Source: Sodiomyces alkalinus F11
Lineage: Eukaryota; Ascomycota; Sordariomycetes; Glomerellales; Plectosphaerellaceae
DNA length: 64,000 nt
NCBI RefSeq assembly: GCF_003711515.1
Contig: NW_021167084.1
Span: forward strand, 476,621-540,620
Direction: 5' to 3'
The position numbers were made by a program, and so were the translations under genes. Below, one piece after another: positions 12,440 to 22,820 of this stretch (positions are counted from its first letter, which is position 1; every line of letters starts with the position of its first letter). The notes under the pieces are model-generated. The model was given only the letters and a program-made list of their open reading frames with translations, had not been told where the DNA came from and did no database searches.

Positions 12440-13750
12440 ACCTAAATAATATAAATAACCTACTCCCCTATAATCTCCCCCTTTTCTAGCTCCTCCTCTT
12501 ATAAGACTACGCCGTCCTTAGCGGCACTTACCTACGACTCCTTTACCGGCTTAAGATAAGCCGCTAAAAGGGTTATGCCCTCCTCGCTATTAAGGATAAA
12601 AGGAGTAACGAGCTCCAAAGGAAAAGCCGAGGTAAGCGTAGCCTCGGGAGTAGCCCCCGGGTTATCACTAATAGCGAAAGGAGTCATGGCTATATAGTCC
12701 TTATATAGGCGACGGATAGAGTAAAACAGGTTACGAAACTTTTATAATATTATAGTAATATTATTATTGTTATCCTTTAGCTTCTACGATATATCCTTAA
12801 GCGTGTTATCTACACTACGTATAAAGGTAGCGATATTATTAAAGGCTTATACTATACTTACCTAGAACTCGGTAGTAGCGGACGGGGCGGCGGCGGATAA
12901 TAGGGCGGCGATAGTAGGCGGGGCGGCGGCGGGAGTAGGTATAATAATAGGAGTAGGAGCGGTAATAGGAGGGGCGGCGATAGGAGGGGCGGCGATAGCG
13001 GGAGTAGGAGACTATAATAGGCCGGTAATGTTCTTACTTAATTTAGCTAGGCTAAAGGCGACCTAAAAACAATTATAAGTATCTTAGAACTAGCGGCGAT
13101 CCTACACGGAAGGATTAGCATCAAAGCTACTAAGTAAAAGGCAGGAGTAACTTATATCCTTATTATTGGTATCCTTATTTATAAGACGAGCGGTATCCTA
13201 TAAAGCGTTAACGGCGTCGTAGGCGGCGGGCGGGAGCTATAATACTTATTAGTCGCGGTTACTATACGTATAACCGGCACGCCTACCTTAGAACACTTAT
13301 AAGTATAGTATAAGCACTTATAGTATTTGGCGTCGGCCCTAGCCGCGCTAGGGCCCGACTAGTAATAACACTCGATACTATATTCCTATTTATACTACTA
13401 GGTAGCGTACTATGCGTAAGGGGCGAGGCGATAAGGGCCTAGCGGGTTCTTAGGGGTATATCGCTTCTTAGCGGGGGGGGAGGTCGGGGTCTACTTCTTA
13501 TTAGTTACAGCTAACCTTATAACCCGTAGTAATAAGGGCCGTGAACTTATATCGTTATTACTATTACCCTTATAAGGGCGCTTACTAGGTAAGGCGAAGT
13601 CAGATATCTACTAATAGTTAGCTACGGCACGGAACTATAAATAAGGGGCGTACTAACTTATACTAAGGAGAATATAGGCGGCCTAAGTAAGAAGCTATTA
13701 CTCGGCGATATTAGTTATACTATTACCGGACCTATAAGGTATGTCGGGGT
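12440..13750 (-). pseudogene. Gypsy-A accessory ORF antisense to pol; Cys-rich, then Pro/Ala-rich
   Basis: Reading the minus strand through RIP stops gives a long frame after the chromodomain and before the polypurine tract. It includes a Cys/Tyr cluster at about 13285-13370 (YYKCLYYTYKCSKVGVPV; the two Cys codons are near 13314 and 13294). A Pro/Ala/Ile-rich tract follows, encoded by the GC-rich minisatellite, and then a polar segment (FIRSVDNTLKDIS). I do not recognise the family. Some Tyr may have been Cys, so a small zinc-binding domain is possible but unproven. Gypsy-C has an ORF of similar layout in the equivalent antisense position. Confidence 0.45.
12880..13015 (+). repeat. GC-rich imperfect minisatellite in Gypsy-A
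   Basis: Repeated units of the type GGCGGGGCGGCGG, GGAGTAGGAG and ATAGGAGGGGCGGCG run for about 135 bp. On the minus strand they encode the Pro/Ala-rich tract of the accessory ORF. The tract stands out from the TA-rich surroundings because it has few CpA sites for RIP to hit. Confidence 0.7.
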
Positions 13751-14171
13751 TACTTATAATATAAAAAATAATTATAATAAATAGGAAAAATAAAAGCTAT
13801 AGAAGAGGAAGGAAATAGTAAAAAACGAAGAGTAGTAAGAGGTTTATTTTAAGACCCCTCCTACGCTATATAGGTAGAAGGAACGACCCCCGGTTATATA
13901 TTCGGTAGGCACGTTATTTATAATAAGTATATATACCGGTAAGGAGCTCGCGACAGCACCGCTATATAAAAGCCCCTTTATACTATTTTAGCTTTAAAAA
14001 AATCTTAGCTACTATGGATTACCTCTCTTTAAAGGAGCCTTTAATAGGATCGAATAAAGGAGGCTATTTTTAGATTATACGCGTAATAGCCAGGGATAAT
14101 ATAAGGCTATAACCGCGCGACCACGATATAAGGGCGACCTCGCCGCCTCCGGCGGGGAGGGGGGAGGGGGG

Positions 14172-14375
14172 TATATTACGGGCTATAGCCCGCGGAATAG
14201 TCCCCGGCAATAGCCGGGACTAAGGAACACAGACCTCCTAGCAAGGCCTATACGATCCTATATATACTTGGCCGTCTACACACCGTGGAGACTTTTCCCT
14301 TCCTTCTTTCCTTCCTTAGTTCGAATAATCTATATTTTCGGCCTCAATACATAAACAACTTTTGATAAGCCGTTA
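14172..14375 (+). repeat. Gypsy-A 3' LTR (204 bp)
   Basis: Partner of 1023-1226. Directly preceded by a run of G with A (the GGGGAGGGGGG polypurine tract that primes plus-strand synthesis) and followed by the target duplication TATAC at 14376-14380. It keeps more CpA and TpG than the 5' LTR, so the two LTRs were mutated unequally. Confidence 0.88.
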
Positions 14376-15765
14376 TATACTGTTATAATTCGACGTTATA
14401 AACGCGTTTATACACGCGCCCCTCCCCTACGATATCTTTATATACCCGCCGCTAGGCTTTCGAGCCCCTGGGAGTCGTTTATATTTAAAAAAGGCGTTAT
14501 ATAGACTTAAGGAGTGCCTATTACTTTAGTAAAAGCACTTTTCGGCTATCCTTTTAGCGGACGGTTTTTAGATAGTGCTATAGGAACCGTGCTATTTTCT
14601 ACGACGTGGTTTAATTCTATTCTTCTACGTCGACGATATCGTTATTACTTATAAGGAATAATATAAGGCGTAGATAGAATAGGCTATTAATAACCTATAA
14701 TGCCACTATAACCTATAAGATAGCGATCCCCTATAGTGGTTCCTTAGTATTAAGGTTATTCGCGACCGCGTCGCCCGTAAAATCTAGCTATCGTAACGCG
14801 ATTATATTATAAAATTAGAACGCCTTTTAAAGCTAAATAGTAATAGTAAGCATAGCAGTAATTATTGCTTAACGCACCTAATTAGAATTGCAGAACTACT
14901 ACTCTATTTAAGGACCTCGACTAACGTTACAAGCTATTAACGAAAGATAGAATCTATGATATACGTAGCAGTGATATAGCGGCCTGATATCGTGTTTGTA
15001 GTATCCAGGCTATACCGCTTTAACGTTAATCTAAGGCCTATACACCACGAGGCCGTAGATTATCTTATCCTTTATCTGATTAATAGCTAATCGTTTACGT
15101 TAGAACTAGGGGGTGGCGATACTATCGAAATCTATACTAACGCCTTATTTACCGATAATACCCTTAATCGTAAGAGCAGTTAAGCGTTCGTGATACGCTT
15201 ATTTAGCGGTATAATAGCGTAGCATGCTAATAAGCAGGATACGATCATAATGTTAATAACGGAAGCAGAGCTATTAGCGTTAGTATAAGGTGTAAAAGAG
15301 GGTATCTTTATATAACGCCTATTATTTAGTATAGGAGTGGAATTTAACGATCCAGAATTAAGGATCCTATACGATAATAACTTAACGATTCGATTAGTTA
15401 ATTAAGAGATTAGTACGCTAATAACGCGCCTCCGCCACGTCGATATCCACGGCCACTGGTTACGTTAAGTAAAGGAATAAGAGTAGATACTCGTGACGTA
15501 CGTTACGAGCGCGGAAATAGTGGTAGACGGCCTAATAAAGGCGTTATACGACGAGAGATTTAAGATATTTAGGGCCTAGGTGGGTATAATAGATATACGG
15601 GACCGGCTATAGTAAAAATAGCTAGAGGAAGTCCGGATAAAGCATTTAGGGGACCTAGAGGATAAATTTAAGAGCGGCTATAGCGAATAGATTGTATAGC
15701 TGGATTATCTACCGGTTATAAATAGCTTTAATCGCCTAACTAACGTTTAGGGTAATTAGGGGGTA
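14376..15765 (+). pseudogene. Copia-B reverse transcriptase and RNase H, right part
   Basis: Continues the Copia RT broken at 1022. FDVINAFIHAPLP begins near 14390. ILFFYVDDIVI (about 14605-14645) is the RT active site. RPDIVFVVSRLYRFN (about 14980-15020) and a RNase H region (IEIYTNALFTDN, RKSS, VTYVTSAEIVVDGLIKAL, about 15125-15545) follow in normal Copia order. The YVDD motif survives here. Other positions carry TAG/TAA stops. Confidence 0.82.
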
Positions 15766-15960
15766 TATTAAATAGACTATAGCCTATTCGTGGATTAGTG
15801 GATTTACTGTTACGTAATAGGCCGGATTGCTAAGCTTATAATCCGGGTAGACACCTGCAGAATCTTCACCACTAATATTATGGTGGCAGGAATTCTCTAA
15901 CGGTCGTTCAGAGTTATAGTATACACACAACTAACTTAATCAAATTTTGACCGTTTTTAT
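15766..15960 (+). repeat. Candidate Copia-B 3' LTR
   Basis: A G-rich stretch (TTAGGGGGTA) just after the end of the Copia RNase H region would serve as polypurine tract. The sequence after it, starting near TATTAAATAGACTATAG, would be an LTR whose TG became TA. The matching 5' LTR is outside the window, so both ends are unconfirmed and the right border is a guess. Confidence 0.35.
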
Positions 15961-15979
15961 AATGATTTTGACTACGCCT

Positions 15980-18950
15980 TATATGACAGCGCTTAGCGAA
16001 TACTTAAGCTAGCACGAGAAGATCCTAGTATACTCTAATTTGGATAGTGTCCTACGTATTAAGGATATCTAGGCTATTTAGGTAGTTAAACTCTTATCCG
16101 TGGAGGAGACCGGTATTAAGCCTCGGAACTACCTCGGCTCTAATATATAATCGGCCGATCTTTATATTATCACCTATTATAATATAAACTAGCACGGTAA
16201 AGATAGCCTATCCTAGGGTTTTGATTAATCCTACGCTATATAGCGTAGCCTACTTAGTAGGATTAACCTGCTTATCGGGGAATCGATTTAGGAGGTAATA
16301 GCTTACTACGTGGCGGGAGGCTCCTAAATCGATATAAATTTTAAGTAACGCGCCTATTAGCGTGCTATAGGCCTAGATCCGGGCGTATATATAGTCGTAA
16401 GGTTTATTCAATAGATCCCTTATTTCCTAGAAAGTACCGTTAATTAGTGTTAAGTCCTATTCGTCCTACGTTACTAGTCAGTATGGCTAGACGTATTTCG
16501 TCTTATATTAAAGGGTCTTATTATTAGATCTTATAGCTTAGTAGTATTTATTATACTCTCGGCGTACTTAGTAGAGATTAGAATACTTAGGTATAAATCC
16601 GGGTTTATTAGTAACCTAGTATAGTTAGTTACTCCGTCTATTACCCGCGCTATTATTATCCTCGGAATCTATAAAGCCCTCGGAGTCTACTTTAGCGTAG
16701 TAATACTTATTCTTAGGCTTTATATTGGTATTATCTCCGGATATAAGTTCCGCGGCGGTTTTTTCGGCGGAGGCGTTTACTTAGTCTTAAGGGCGGTCCT
16801 TAGCATAATCCCTATATCGATAGTTAGATTATTTATTAGCATTATAGGTTAGGAGTTATTAACCCTTATTATTAGTAAAGTGGTTAGTATTAGGTATAGG
16901 CAGAGCGCGGTTCTCGCTTTAGCGACGGAACTAGCTAGGGCTAAGGGAATAACGGTCTAGTTACGGTATACGATATTACTCGGGTATAGGACTAGACTGG
17001 CGGTTATAATACCTTAGGGTAGGTTATTATACTACTATAATAAGCGGTATAGAGCTATAAGATCCGCGGATTTTTTAGCTCGCCCTAGCTAGACTATATT
17101 GGTTAATATAATACTTTTATATACCTTAGATATAGTTCTAATACTACCTTAGTATTAGGCTAGCTAAGGAGTTTATAAAGTCGGCTTACTTTACCTTAGG
17201 TCCTAGGCGGACCACGGTAACGGTTAGGTTAGCGTTAAGCTTATCCTAAATAATAGATAGGAACTTTTCTTTAAGTTTATTAAAGGCCTTAGCGAGTTAG
17301 ACTACTTTATGAACGAATACGCGGATATTATAGCGGTTTACGATATTTTCTAGGCTATACCTTTCCTTATATAGTCTATACTCGGCTTCTTCGCGCGGGA
17401 GCCGGAATCAGCTTTTTAGGCTATCTTTTTAATCCTTTAAAGTAGCTTTCTTACTATACTACTTATAGAGTCCGAGGTCTATAGTTATTAACTATTTAAA
17501 GGCTTTACCTAGGAGGTAATAGGAGATAATACGTATAAGGGCTTCCCGATACCCGGGGCTTATACTAGTATACTATTTTATAGTATCCGTAAAACAGAAT
17601 ATATTAAGAAAGATAAGTTTAGTTCTTTCTATACGAATATCTTAAATAATAGTAAAGTACTCTAGCGGGTTAAAATATCCGAGGTTATCCGCCTTAAAAC
17701 GGACTTATATTATTATAGCTATAATCTGTATTAGAGCTCTCTGATAATAATAAGTAAATTGGATTAGCGTATATACGTTTAGTCTCCGCTTATAAAGGGC
17801 GGTTAGGTTAACGCTAAAGAAGGAGGGGGTATTTTATCCGGTAGTCCGCGGTCTTAGCGGGTATTAGCGTAACTAGGCCCGGGTATACCCGCGCTAGACG
17901 CTATACTTTCAGTATTAACCGGGTAGTTAGCTAAGAAAGCGCGGGTAAGGGCGTTAGAAGGTTAGTAATCTATAATAGTAGTATAATAGGTAATAGTCTT
18001 AGCGGGAGAGATATAGGATATAAGCGATTAGTATACAGAGGATTTACTTAAGGAGTATATTAGTTCCTCTTCCTTAATCATAGGTTCTTTATGTATTATC
18101 TTTATAGTAAAACAGATAAGGAGTATAATCGGTTTTATATTCTTAAATAAAGGTTTACCTAATATAGCTAAGTTAAGCGATAGCCTATTAAGTCCTGCTA
18201 TTATTATTTAATTAATGAAGGGTATAGCAGAGATAAGTTTAGTAGAACTTATCCCGGTTAGACTATATTCCGCTAGTTTATCCTTTAGCTTATCCGAGGT
18301 AATCGGCGATAACGGACTAATAGTAAACGCTTTAATAACTTATTTACCCTTTTTCTTATCGGTTCCGTCTATACATACTAAAATCTCCTAGTATTTCGGC
18401 TTATAAATAAGCTATTTTTTAAATACTATAATAAGATAATTAGGATTAGCTACCTAGATCTTCGGATATACGCCTTTAGGCGTAAAGACTAGCTTCTACG
18501 CTTTTCCTTTTAAGGGTATTACGCCGCTAGCTTTAGGGTTCCCCGGTATATTTATAGCCGATTAAAGGATAGCGAGTAGCGTAATTTACTTTAGGAGGAG
18601 AACGTTTTTTATAAGGTATAGGTAGTCCTTACTAAAATTTAGGAGAGGCTAGGTTCTTTTTATATTTTGTAGGAGGGGAGGATAATTATTAGGAAGGTTT
18701 ATATCGGTTATAATATTAAAGCTAAGGATCTATAATAGGTGCTTTAGTATAGGTTAGTATAATCGCTTTTCCTATACTATAACTAATAATTATAGATTCC
18801 TTATATACTATACGCTTAGGTCTAGTAAAAAGGAGGCGTTTTCGCCTAGCACGCTAATAGGTTTACTAGTAAACCCGCGTAATCCGTATAATTATAGTCC
18901 TTATAAGCTATACCGGGTAATAATAGGCGAACCTTACCTAAAAGCTTTAG
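15980..18950 (-). pseudogene. Unclassified long minus-strand coding sequence, RIP-inactivated
   Basis: Read on the minus strand through TAG/TAA stops, much of this 3-kb stretch gives protein-like frames. The best segment (about 18530-17950) has YLIIVFKK, EILVCIDGTDKKKGK, VIKAFTISPLSPITSDKLK and TGISSTKLISAIPF. A later segment (about 17560-17200) has EEAEYRLYKERYSLENIVN and a Lys-rich helix-like stretch. I see no RT, integrase or transposase motif and do not recognise the family. It could be gag or an accessory ORF of another retroelement, or a DNA-transposon gene. Frames shift between segments and no terminal repeats were found. Confidence 0.4.
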
Positions 18951-18969
18951 TTATTACTATTTAATATAT

Positions 18970-19090
18970 TATATCTAGGTATAACTCTAGCTAGCTAATA
19001 CTATAAGACCTAAACGGATCTAGGATTTAATATACCTTATCCGGGCACGACTCTAGCTAGCTAGCACTATTAGACCTAAGGAACCTCGGA
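18970..19090. repeat. Pair of about 30-bp direct repeats
   Basis: CTCTAGCTAGCTAATACTAT..GACCTAA (about 18984-19012) recurs as CTCTAGCTAGCTAGCACTAT..GACCTAA (about 19051-19079), about 67 bp apart. The unit contains the self-complementary AGCTAGCT. Function unknown. It lies at the boundary between repeat sequence and the gene island. Confidence 0.6.
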
Positions 19091-19451
19091 TATAGAGGGT
19101 AACCTTTACTATAGTAAAAGAGGTATAATAAAGATACTCTATCTAAGCTAAGGGGGCGCGCCCCCGGGATTTAAGTATCCACGGGTAAACCCCGTAAAAT
19201 CCTCGGTTTCTACGTATAGGAACCCGGGGGATTCCCCGGTATTCACTAATTATACCCTAGGGGAGCTATAGTATACCCTAAAGGTACCTATAGTATACCC
19301 CGTGGGTGCCGCGGCTTATACTATAATACTATTAGGGTACCCCGTGGTACGCCCTGGTATTCCCGGTAGAATCTAGGGCGTATTATTTATCGAGAGAATG
19401 AGGTCTGGAATAAGTTAAGTGCTGCTTATTAATATTAGGTAATAAGAGGGC
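19091..19451. other. Boundary region with short repeats, no gene seen
   Basis: GC-rich patches alternate with TA-rich sequence. CTATAGTATACCC occurs twice (about 19265 and 19290), and ACCCCGTGG-type strings recur. This may be a remnant of a small non-coding element. I see no frame or RNA gene here. Confidence 0.4.
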
Positions 19452-20082
19452 TTGCGAGAATGGCGGGTAAGCGGCTTAACGACCGTTTCCTGGAAATCTA
19501 ACGGCCGGTGGCACGCCTTAATCCGGGACGTCAACGCCAACAAGGGGGGTTACGAGCCCCTCGTGACCATCCAGTTCGGGCACAACAACCAGAAATTAAT
19601 GGGACTGGAAGAGTTCAGGGAAAGCCTCCTGGGCATCGTCTCGGAGATCTAGGCCGCTGGTGGAACGCCGGCGAGTTCACCGAGCGCTGTATGGGCTGCA
19701 GACAGACCGTAGACCATGGTTGAATATAACCCTTAGCACATTCGAGAACGGAGAGGTAATCCAGAACCTCAAGGAATGGGCCGAGGAGACCATCGCGACG
19801 GTGGGATCCAGCGAGGTGGACATCCTCGATCTCAACCTGGTGAGCACCAACTACGTAAACGCCATGGGCCAGAGCGACGCATAATACTACAACCTAGCGT
19901 CGGATGACCGCACGCACCTGAACCCGGTGGGGGAGATTGTGTTCGGCCGCATAATGTTGGACTTGTTGCTCCGCGAGCGGGAAGACCTCGGGGGTTATTT
20001 CGACGCGAACGAGGCGCTGGGCGAGAAGATTGCCAACAGAAATTCGCGACCGGAGATGAGTAAGGTAGAGCAGAGCCAATAA
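19452..20082 (+). pseudogene. GDSL/SGNH-type esterase (rhamnogalacturonan acetylesterase-like), broken
   Basis: The first segment (19452-19652) contains GRWHALIRDV, then VTIQFGHNNQKLM, resembling the FGHND block of SGNH hydrolases, then EFRESLLGIVSEI. The frame meets TAG where Arg is expected before AAGGTP. About 25 residues are then scrambled. It resumes at about 19741 (FENGEVIQNLKEWAEETIA), passes a TAA at 19882-19884, and continues to DDRTHLNPVGE, which fits the catalytic Asp-x-x-His block, ending at TAA 20080-20082. Block I with the nucleophile Ser (GDS) is missing. Family members remove acetyl groups from plant pectin. Family assignment is from motif order; loss of function is clear. Confidence 0.72.
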
Positions 20083-20563
20083 ACGATAGAGATATTATAG
20101 GAGAATGGTTTTAGTTGTCAAAACGAACGGAGGTGCGGTCCTGCATGTGTTCCGTACTCCGTATGATGCCAGGCCCCATCATGTAGCTAGCCCACATGCT
20201 GTTGGTGACTTGGAACAACCAGACCCCACTGCAAGCTGCACGTTAGTCACTTTCTGAGCCTACTGGCGCCTAAGCCTTGGCTGTTGGCTGCCCTTTTCAT
20301 ATTGTCGCGCCTTTTTTCAGGCTCACTCAAAATCAACTTGACCCCTCCACCACCGTCCTCCCCTTATGTCTTCCTCCCTTCCTCACTCACTCACACTCAA
20401 CTCCAAAGCAGTGGCCACCACTCTTGTCACCATCAAATCCAATCTAGACAACAAAACGCATTACAGATACATACGTCCTGTCGAGTAACCCAAAGATAGT
20501 GGGAGAATCATTTATTCATTTGATCTGGGTTAGGTTCGAACTAATCGTGGGTCTGTTTGCACG
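20083..20563 (+). promoter_or_regulatory. Intergenic region and probable promoter/5' leader of the APH-like gene
   Basis: Non-RIP sequence with normal CpA content. A pyrimidine-rich tract at about 20337-20400 (CCCTCCACC, TCTTCCTCCCTTCC) followed by CACTCAACTCC-type sequence is common near transcription starts of filamentous fungi. No clear TATA box is seen. The ATG at 20564 has G at +4. Confidence 0.45.
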
Positions 20564-21445
20564 ATGGATATTCCCGTGCCACCTGCGGAGCCAGAGACAT
20601 CAGTTCCCCTCCCTTTCTATCTAGATGAATCTCTTCTTCCGGCTCCTCTTCCCAGCATCGAGGAGATCGCTGCTTCGCCACATGTTCTACATGAGTACCC
20701 CAGTCGCCGCATTGTGCGTGTCGGCACACACTTCGTCGTCAAGTACGGAGGATCAGTGAGCTTCCTTGAAGGCGAGAATATGCTTTTCGTGAAGAAATCC
20801 ACCACCATCCCTCTCCCCACTGTGTACGCCATGTATTCTCGCCAGGGGACGCAGATACCGATCAATTACATCGTCATGGAGTTTATCCCGGGGATATGCT
20901 TGCGGGACAAATGGGCGTCTCTGGACGAGTCTTCTAAATCGGCCGTGACAGGCCAGCTCCGAGAGATCTTCTCTGAACTACGACAGATACCATCACCAGG
21001 CTATTTTGGTGTTATTGGACGCCGACCTTTTGATGATTCCATCTTCTGTTCGAACGTTGAAGGTCGACATCCAGTGCCTGCAGGACCATTCACGACGGAG
21101 GATGAGGTTCTGGGTGCATTAACCAACAAGTTTTCACATCACTTCCCGGAACATGGGAAAGAGGCTTTCTACAGGCGGGTATTCCCTCTGGTTCTTCGCG
21201 GCCACCCACCGGTATTCACTCATGGAGACCTCCAGCGGAAGAACGTCGTCGTGCGGGACGACGGTAAAGTGGTGCTTATCGACTGGGAGGCAGCAGCATG
21301 GTATCCGAGCTTCTGGGAATACTCGATGGGAATGTTTTCGTGCGATTTCAAGGATGACTGGCAGTTATGGCTGGGCAAGGTTGTTGATGAGTGTCTGGGC
21401 GAATTTCCATGGATGAACATGATCTGGCGGGAGGTTTTCGGCTGA
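20564..21445 (+). CDS. Aminoglycoside-phosphotransferase-family (APH) kinase-like protein, 293 aa
   Basis: Single intact exon with a protein-kinase-like fold of the APH family, large and diverse in ascomycetes. VVK with Lys60 fits the beta-3 lysine and Glu71 the alpha-C glutamate. YIVMEFIPG (102-110) is the hinge. FTHGDLQRKN (218-227) is the Brenner catalytic loop with His220, Asp222 and Asn227. VLIDWEAA (237-244) supplies metal-binding Asp240. All key residues are present, so it may be active, but the substrate is unknown; most fungal homologues are not antibiotic-resistance enzymes. Length is normal for the short subgroup. No signal peptide or membrane segment is seen, so it is probably cytosolic. 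Codon use and CpA content differ sharply from the RIP-damaged surroundings. Confidence 0.9.
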   Translation: MDIPVPPAEPETSVPLPFYLDESLLPAPLPSIEEIAASPHVLHEYPSRRIVRVGTHFVVKYGGSVSFLEGENMLFVKKSTTIPLPTVYAMYSRQGTQIPINYIVMEFIPGICLRDKWASLDESSKSAVTGQLREIFSELRQIPSPGYFGVIGRRPFDDSIFCSNVEGRHPVPAGPFTTEDEVLGALTNKFSHHFPEHGKEAFYRRVFPLVLRGHPPVFTHGDLQRKNVVVRDDGKVVLIDWEAAAWYPSFWEYSMGMFSCDFKDDWQLWLGKVVDECLGEFPWMNMIWREVFG

Positions 21446-22412
21446 TAGATGAAGATGAGGTAAACTCCGTTCATCCTCAATACCGCATGACGCATGCAGA
21501 AATTGCCTGTGACAGAGGAATAGGGTCTAAAAAAAGAAGAGCTTACTCCGTACACGAGAGCTGCCAAGGCCGTCTCTACTCCGTAGCCCTAGCAGCGTCA
21601 TCTTGTCTAGTCTATCTATCTAGTCTACCCCACCCCCCAGGGAGACTTTGGTGTATCCTAACCCCTAGGGAGACAGGGTGAGTGACTGTGCCGAATGCCT
21701 GCCTACCCATTACAGCTGCATACCCGTCACAGCAAGCTCCTGGGCCTGTTGATCCGCTCGCAAAGAACCAACAGCCATAGTTCAGTTGTCGGCTGGCCAA
21801 GTGCTCCACAGCCTTGCTGCCAACACACAGGCAACGACCCCTACCAGAACGTACTTTCCCTTAAGGCCGTTGGTGCTCCTCGTAGGATCGTCGAATCAGA
21901 GTGCGTGAGCGACAAGCGCCAGCTCCTTCTCACTTTTCACAGCCTCTTCTCATGCATGCTGGTGATGAATGTTTGTGTGAATGAAGCCATCGTGCCGGCG
22001 CCTAGTCAGGTATTCTGTGAAAGTGACGAAATGGATAGTTGGACCGGTTTCTAAAACCTCGTTGGTGATAAGTTGGTGATAATTACTCTCAGCTTGGACC
22101 TCGCACGCGGCCGACGTGCTATGTTAGCCTATCATAGAGACCTCAAGTGGGCGCGAAGCGGAGGTCCACGGGTTATCACGATGGCTAGAGAGGTTGGTGA
22201 TGATGGGCATGTTTAGTGAGCTGCTGAAGTATAAAATCCTCGTGGTGTGAGCGTTCTTGAATATCGAGTTTCGATCAGGCCTCACAGCATCATTCACTAC
22301 CGAGCATCTCGCTACATACACATACACTTCAACACTACCACTGAAGCACGTTTCGAAGTCCAAGCCAGCCAGACACCAGTGAGTTGACAGAGCACGCCTT
22401 CCTACCGGATAC
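21446..22412. other. Intergenic region between the two intact genes
   Basis: About 970 bp of non-RIP sequence. Short open frames occur on both strands, but none shows domain-like composition and they overlap one another, so I call none. It should contain the 3' end of the APH gene and the promoter of the next gene. Confidence 0.5.
22229..22237 (+). promoter_or_regulatory. TATA-like box upstream of the 135-aa gene
   Basis: GTATAAAAT lies about 180 bp before the ATG at 22413. It is followed by CA-rich sequence (TACACTTCAACACTACC, about 22320-22340), as is usual in fungal 5' leaders. Placement is plausible but not proven. Confidence 0.4.
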
Positions 22413-22820
22413 ATGGACTCGAGGACTGATGGCATAGCAATGACGTACTACGATGTCTATCTTGTCGAATACCTGGGAGCACCCCGTAACCACCACGGCA
22501 TCTTCGTCGAGCATGTCAAAGAAGGTGGCGGAGTGCTCTTTCACGTCGTTGGAGACATTCAGAACGGAATGAGCTACGAAAGCAAAACACTTTCCAAAAG
22601 GCCTGAAGAATCCATGTCTTTCTCCTCCAGGGCGTACCTTGGTCGAATTAAAGTTGCGGATGCTGGACGCTTTGATGCGGTTTGCCGAAGCATCGCGCCG
22701 CCCGCGAAACAGTTCCACGGCCCCCGCAAGCTTGACCCCAGTGCGCCTCTCAGGCGCTGTCAGGAGTGGACGAGGGAAGTGATCTCGGCTCTTAGAAGTC
22801 AGGGTATCCTCGTGGCATAA
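22413..22820 (+). CDS. Conserved-type hypothetical protein, 135 aa, possible permuted papain-like fold
   Basis: Intact single exon. Residues 12-20 (YYDVYLVEY) and RNHHGIFVEH (25-34) form a likely beta-rich core. A Pro-rich turn (RSIAPPAKQFHGPRKL, 92-107) and RRCQEWTREVISALRSQGIL (114-133) follow. The pattern resembles small uncharacterised ascomycete proteins known to me only by general form. A His before a conserved Cys in an N/RCQxW helix is also seen in circularly permuted papain-like (NlpC/P60, LRAT-like) proteins, so His27/His28 and Cys116 are candidate active-site residues; this is inference. Met10 (22440) is an alternative start. No signal peptide or membrane segment. Confidence 0.75.
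   Translation: MDSRTDGIAMTYYDVYLVEYLGAPRNHHGIFVEHVKEGGGVLFHVVGDIQNGMSYESKTLSKRPEESMSFSSRAYLGRIKVADAGRFDAVCRSIAPPAKQFHGPRKLDPSAPLRRCQEWTREVISALRSQGILVA

Larger units (their letters stand above)
1023..14375 (+). mobile_element. Gypsy-A, complete chromovirus LTR retrotransposon with a nested LINE
   Basis: The element is bounded by two 204-bp LTRs. Its flanks carry the 5-bp duplication TATAC at 1018-1022 and 14376-14380. Removing the duplication and the element rejoins the Copia-B reverse transcriptase frame. Without the nested LINE it is about 7.1 kb, normal for a Gypsy. Order is gag, zinc knuckle, RT, RNase H, integrase and chromodomain, then an antisense accessory ORF, a G-rich polypurine tract just before 14172, and the 3' LTR. 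All frames carry many TAG/TAA stops from RIP, so it cannot be autonomous. Confidence 0.9.

Noticed and set aside
15980..18950. Interpreting the unclassified minus-strand relic as a Starship-type tyrosine recombinase
   Set aside because: I could not see the expected Arg/His/Arg/Tyr catalytic arrangement or the domain's typical sequence blocks.
20564..21445. Calling the APH-like gene an antibiotic-resistance gene
   Set aside because: The fold and catalytic residues are of the APH family, but this family is large in fungi and mostly of unknown substrate. Nothing in the context points to antibiotics.
21220..21567. 115-codon minus-strand ORF
   Set aside because: It lies antisense to the APH catalytic region and has no domain-like composition; it is a shadow frame.
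21695..22054. 119-codon plus-strand ORF between the two intact genes
   Set aside because: Low-complexity, mixed composition with no recognisable motif, overlapping other short ORFs on both strands. Not enough to call a gene.
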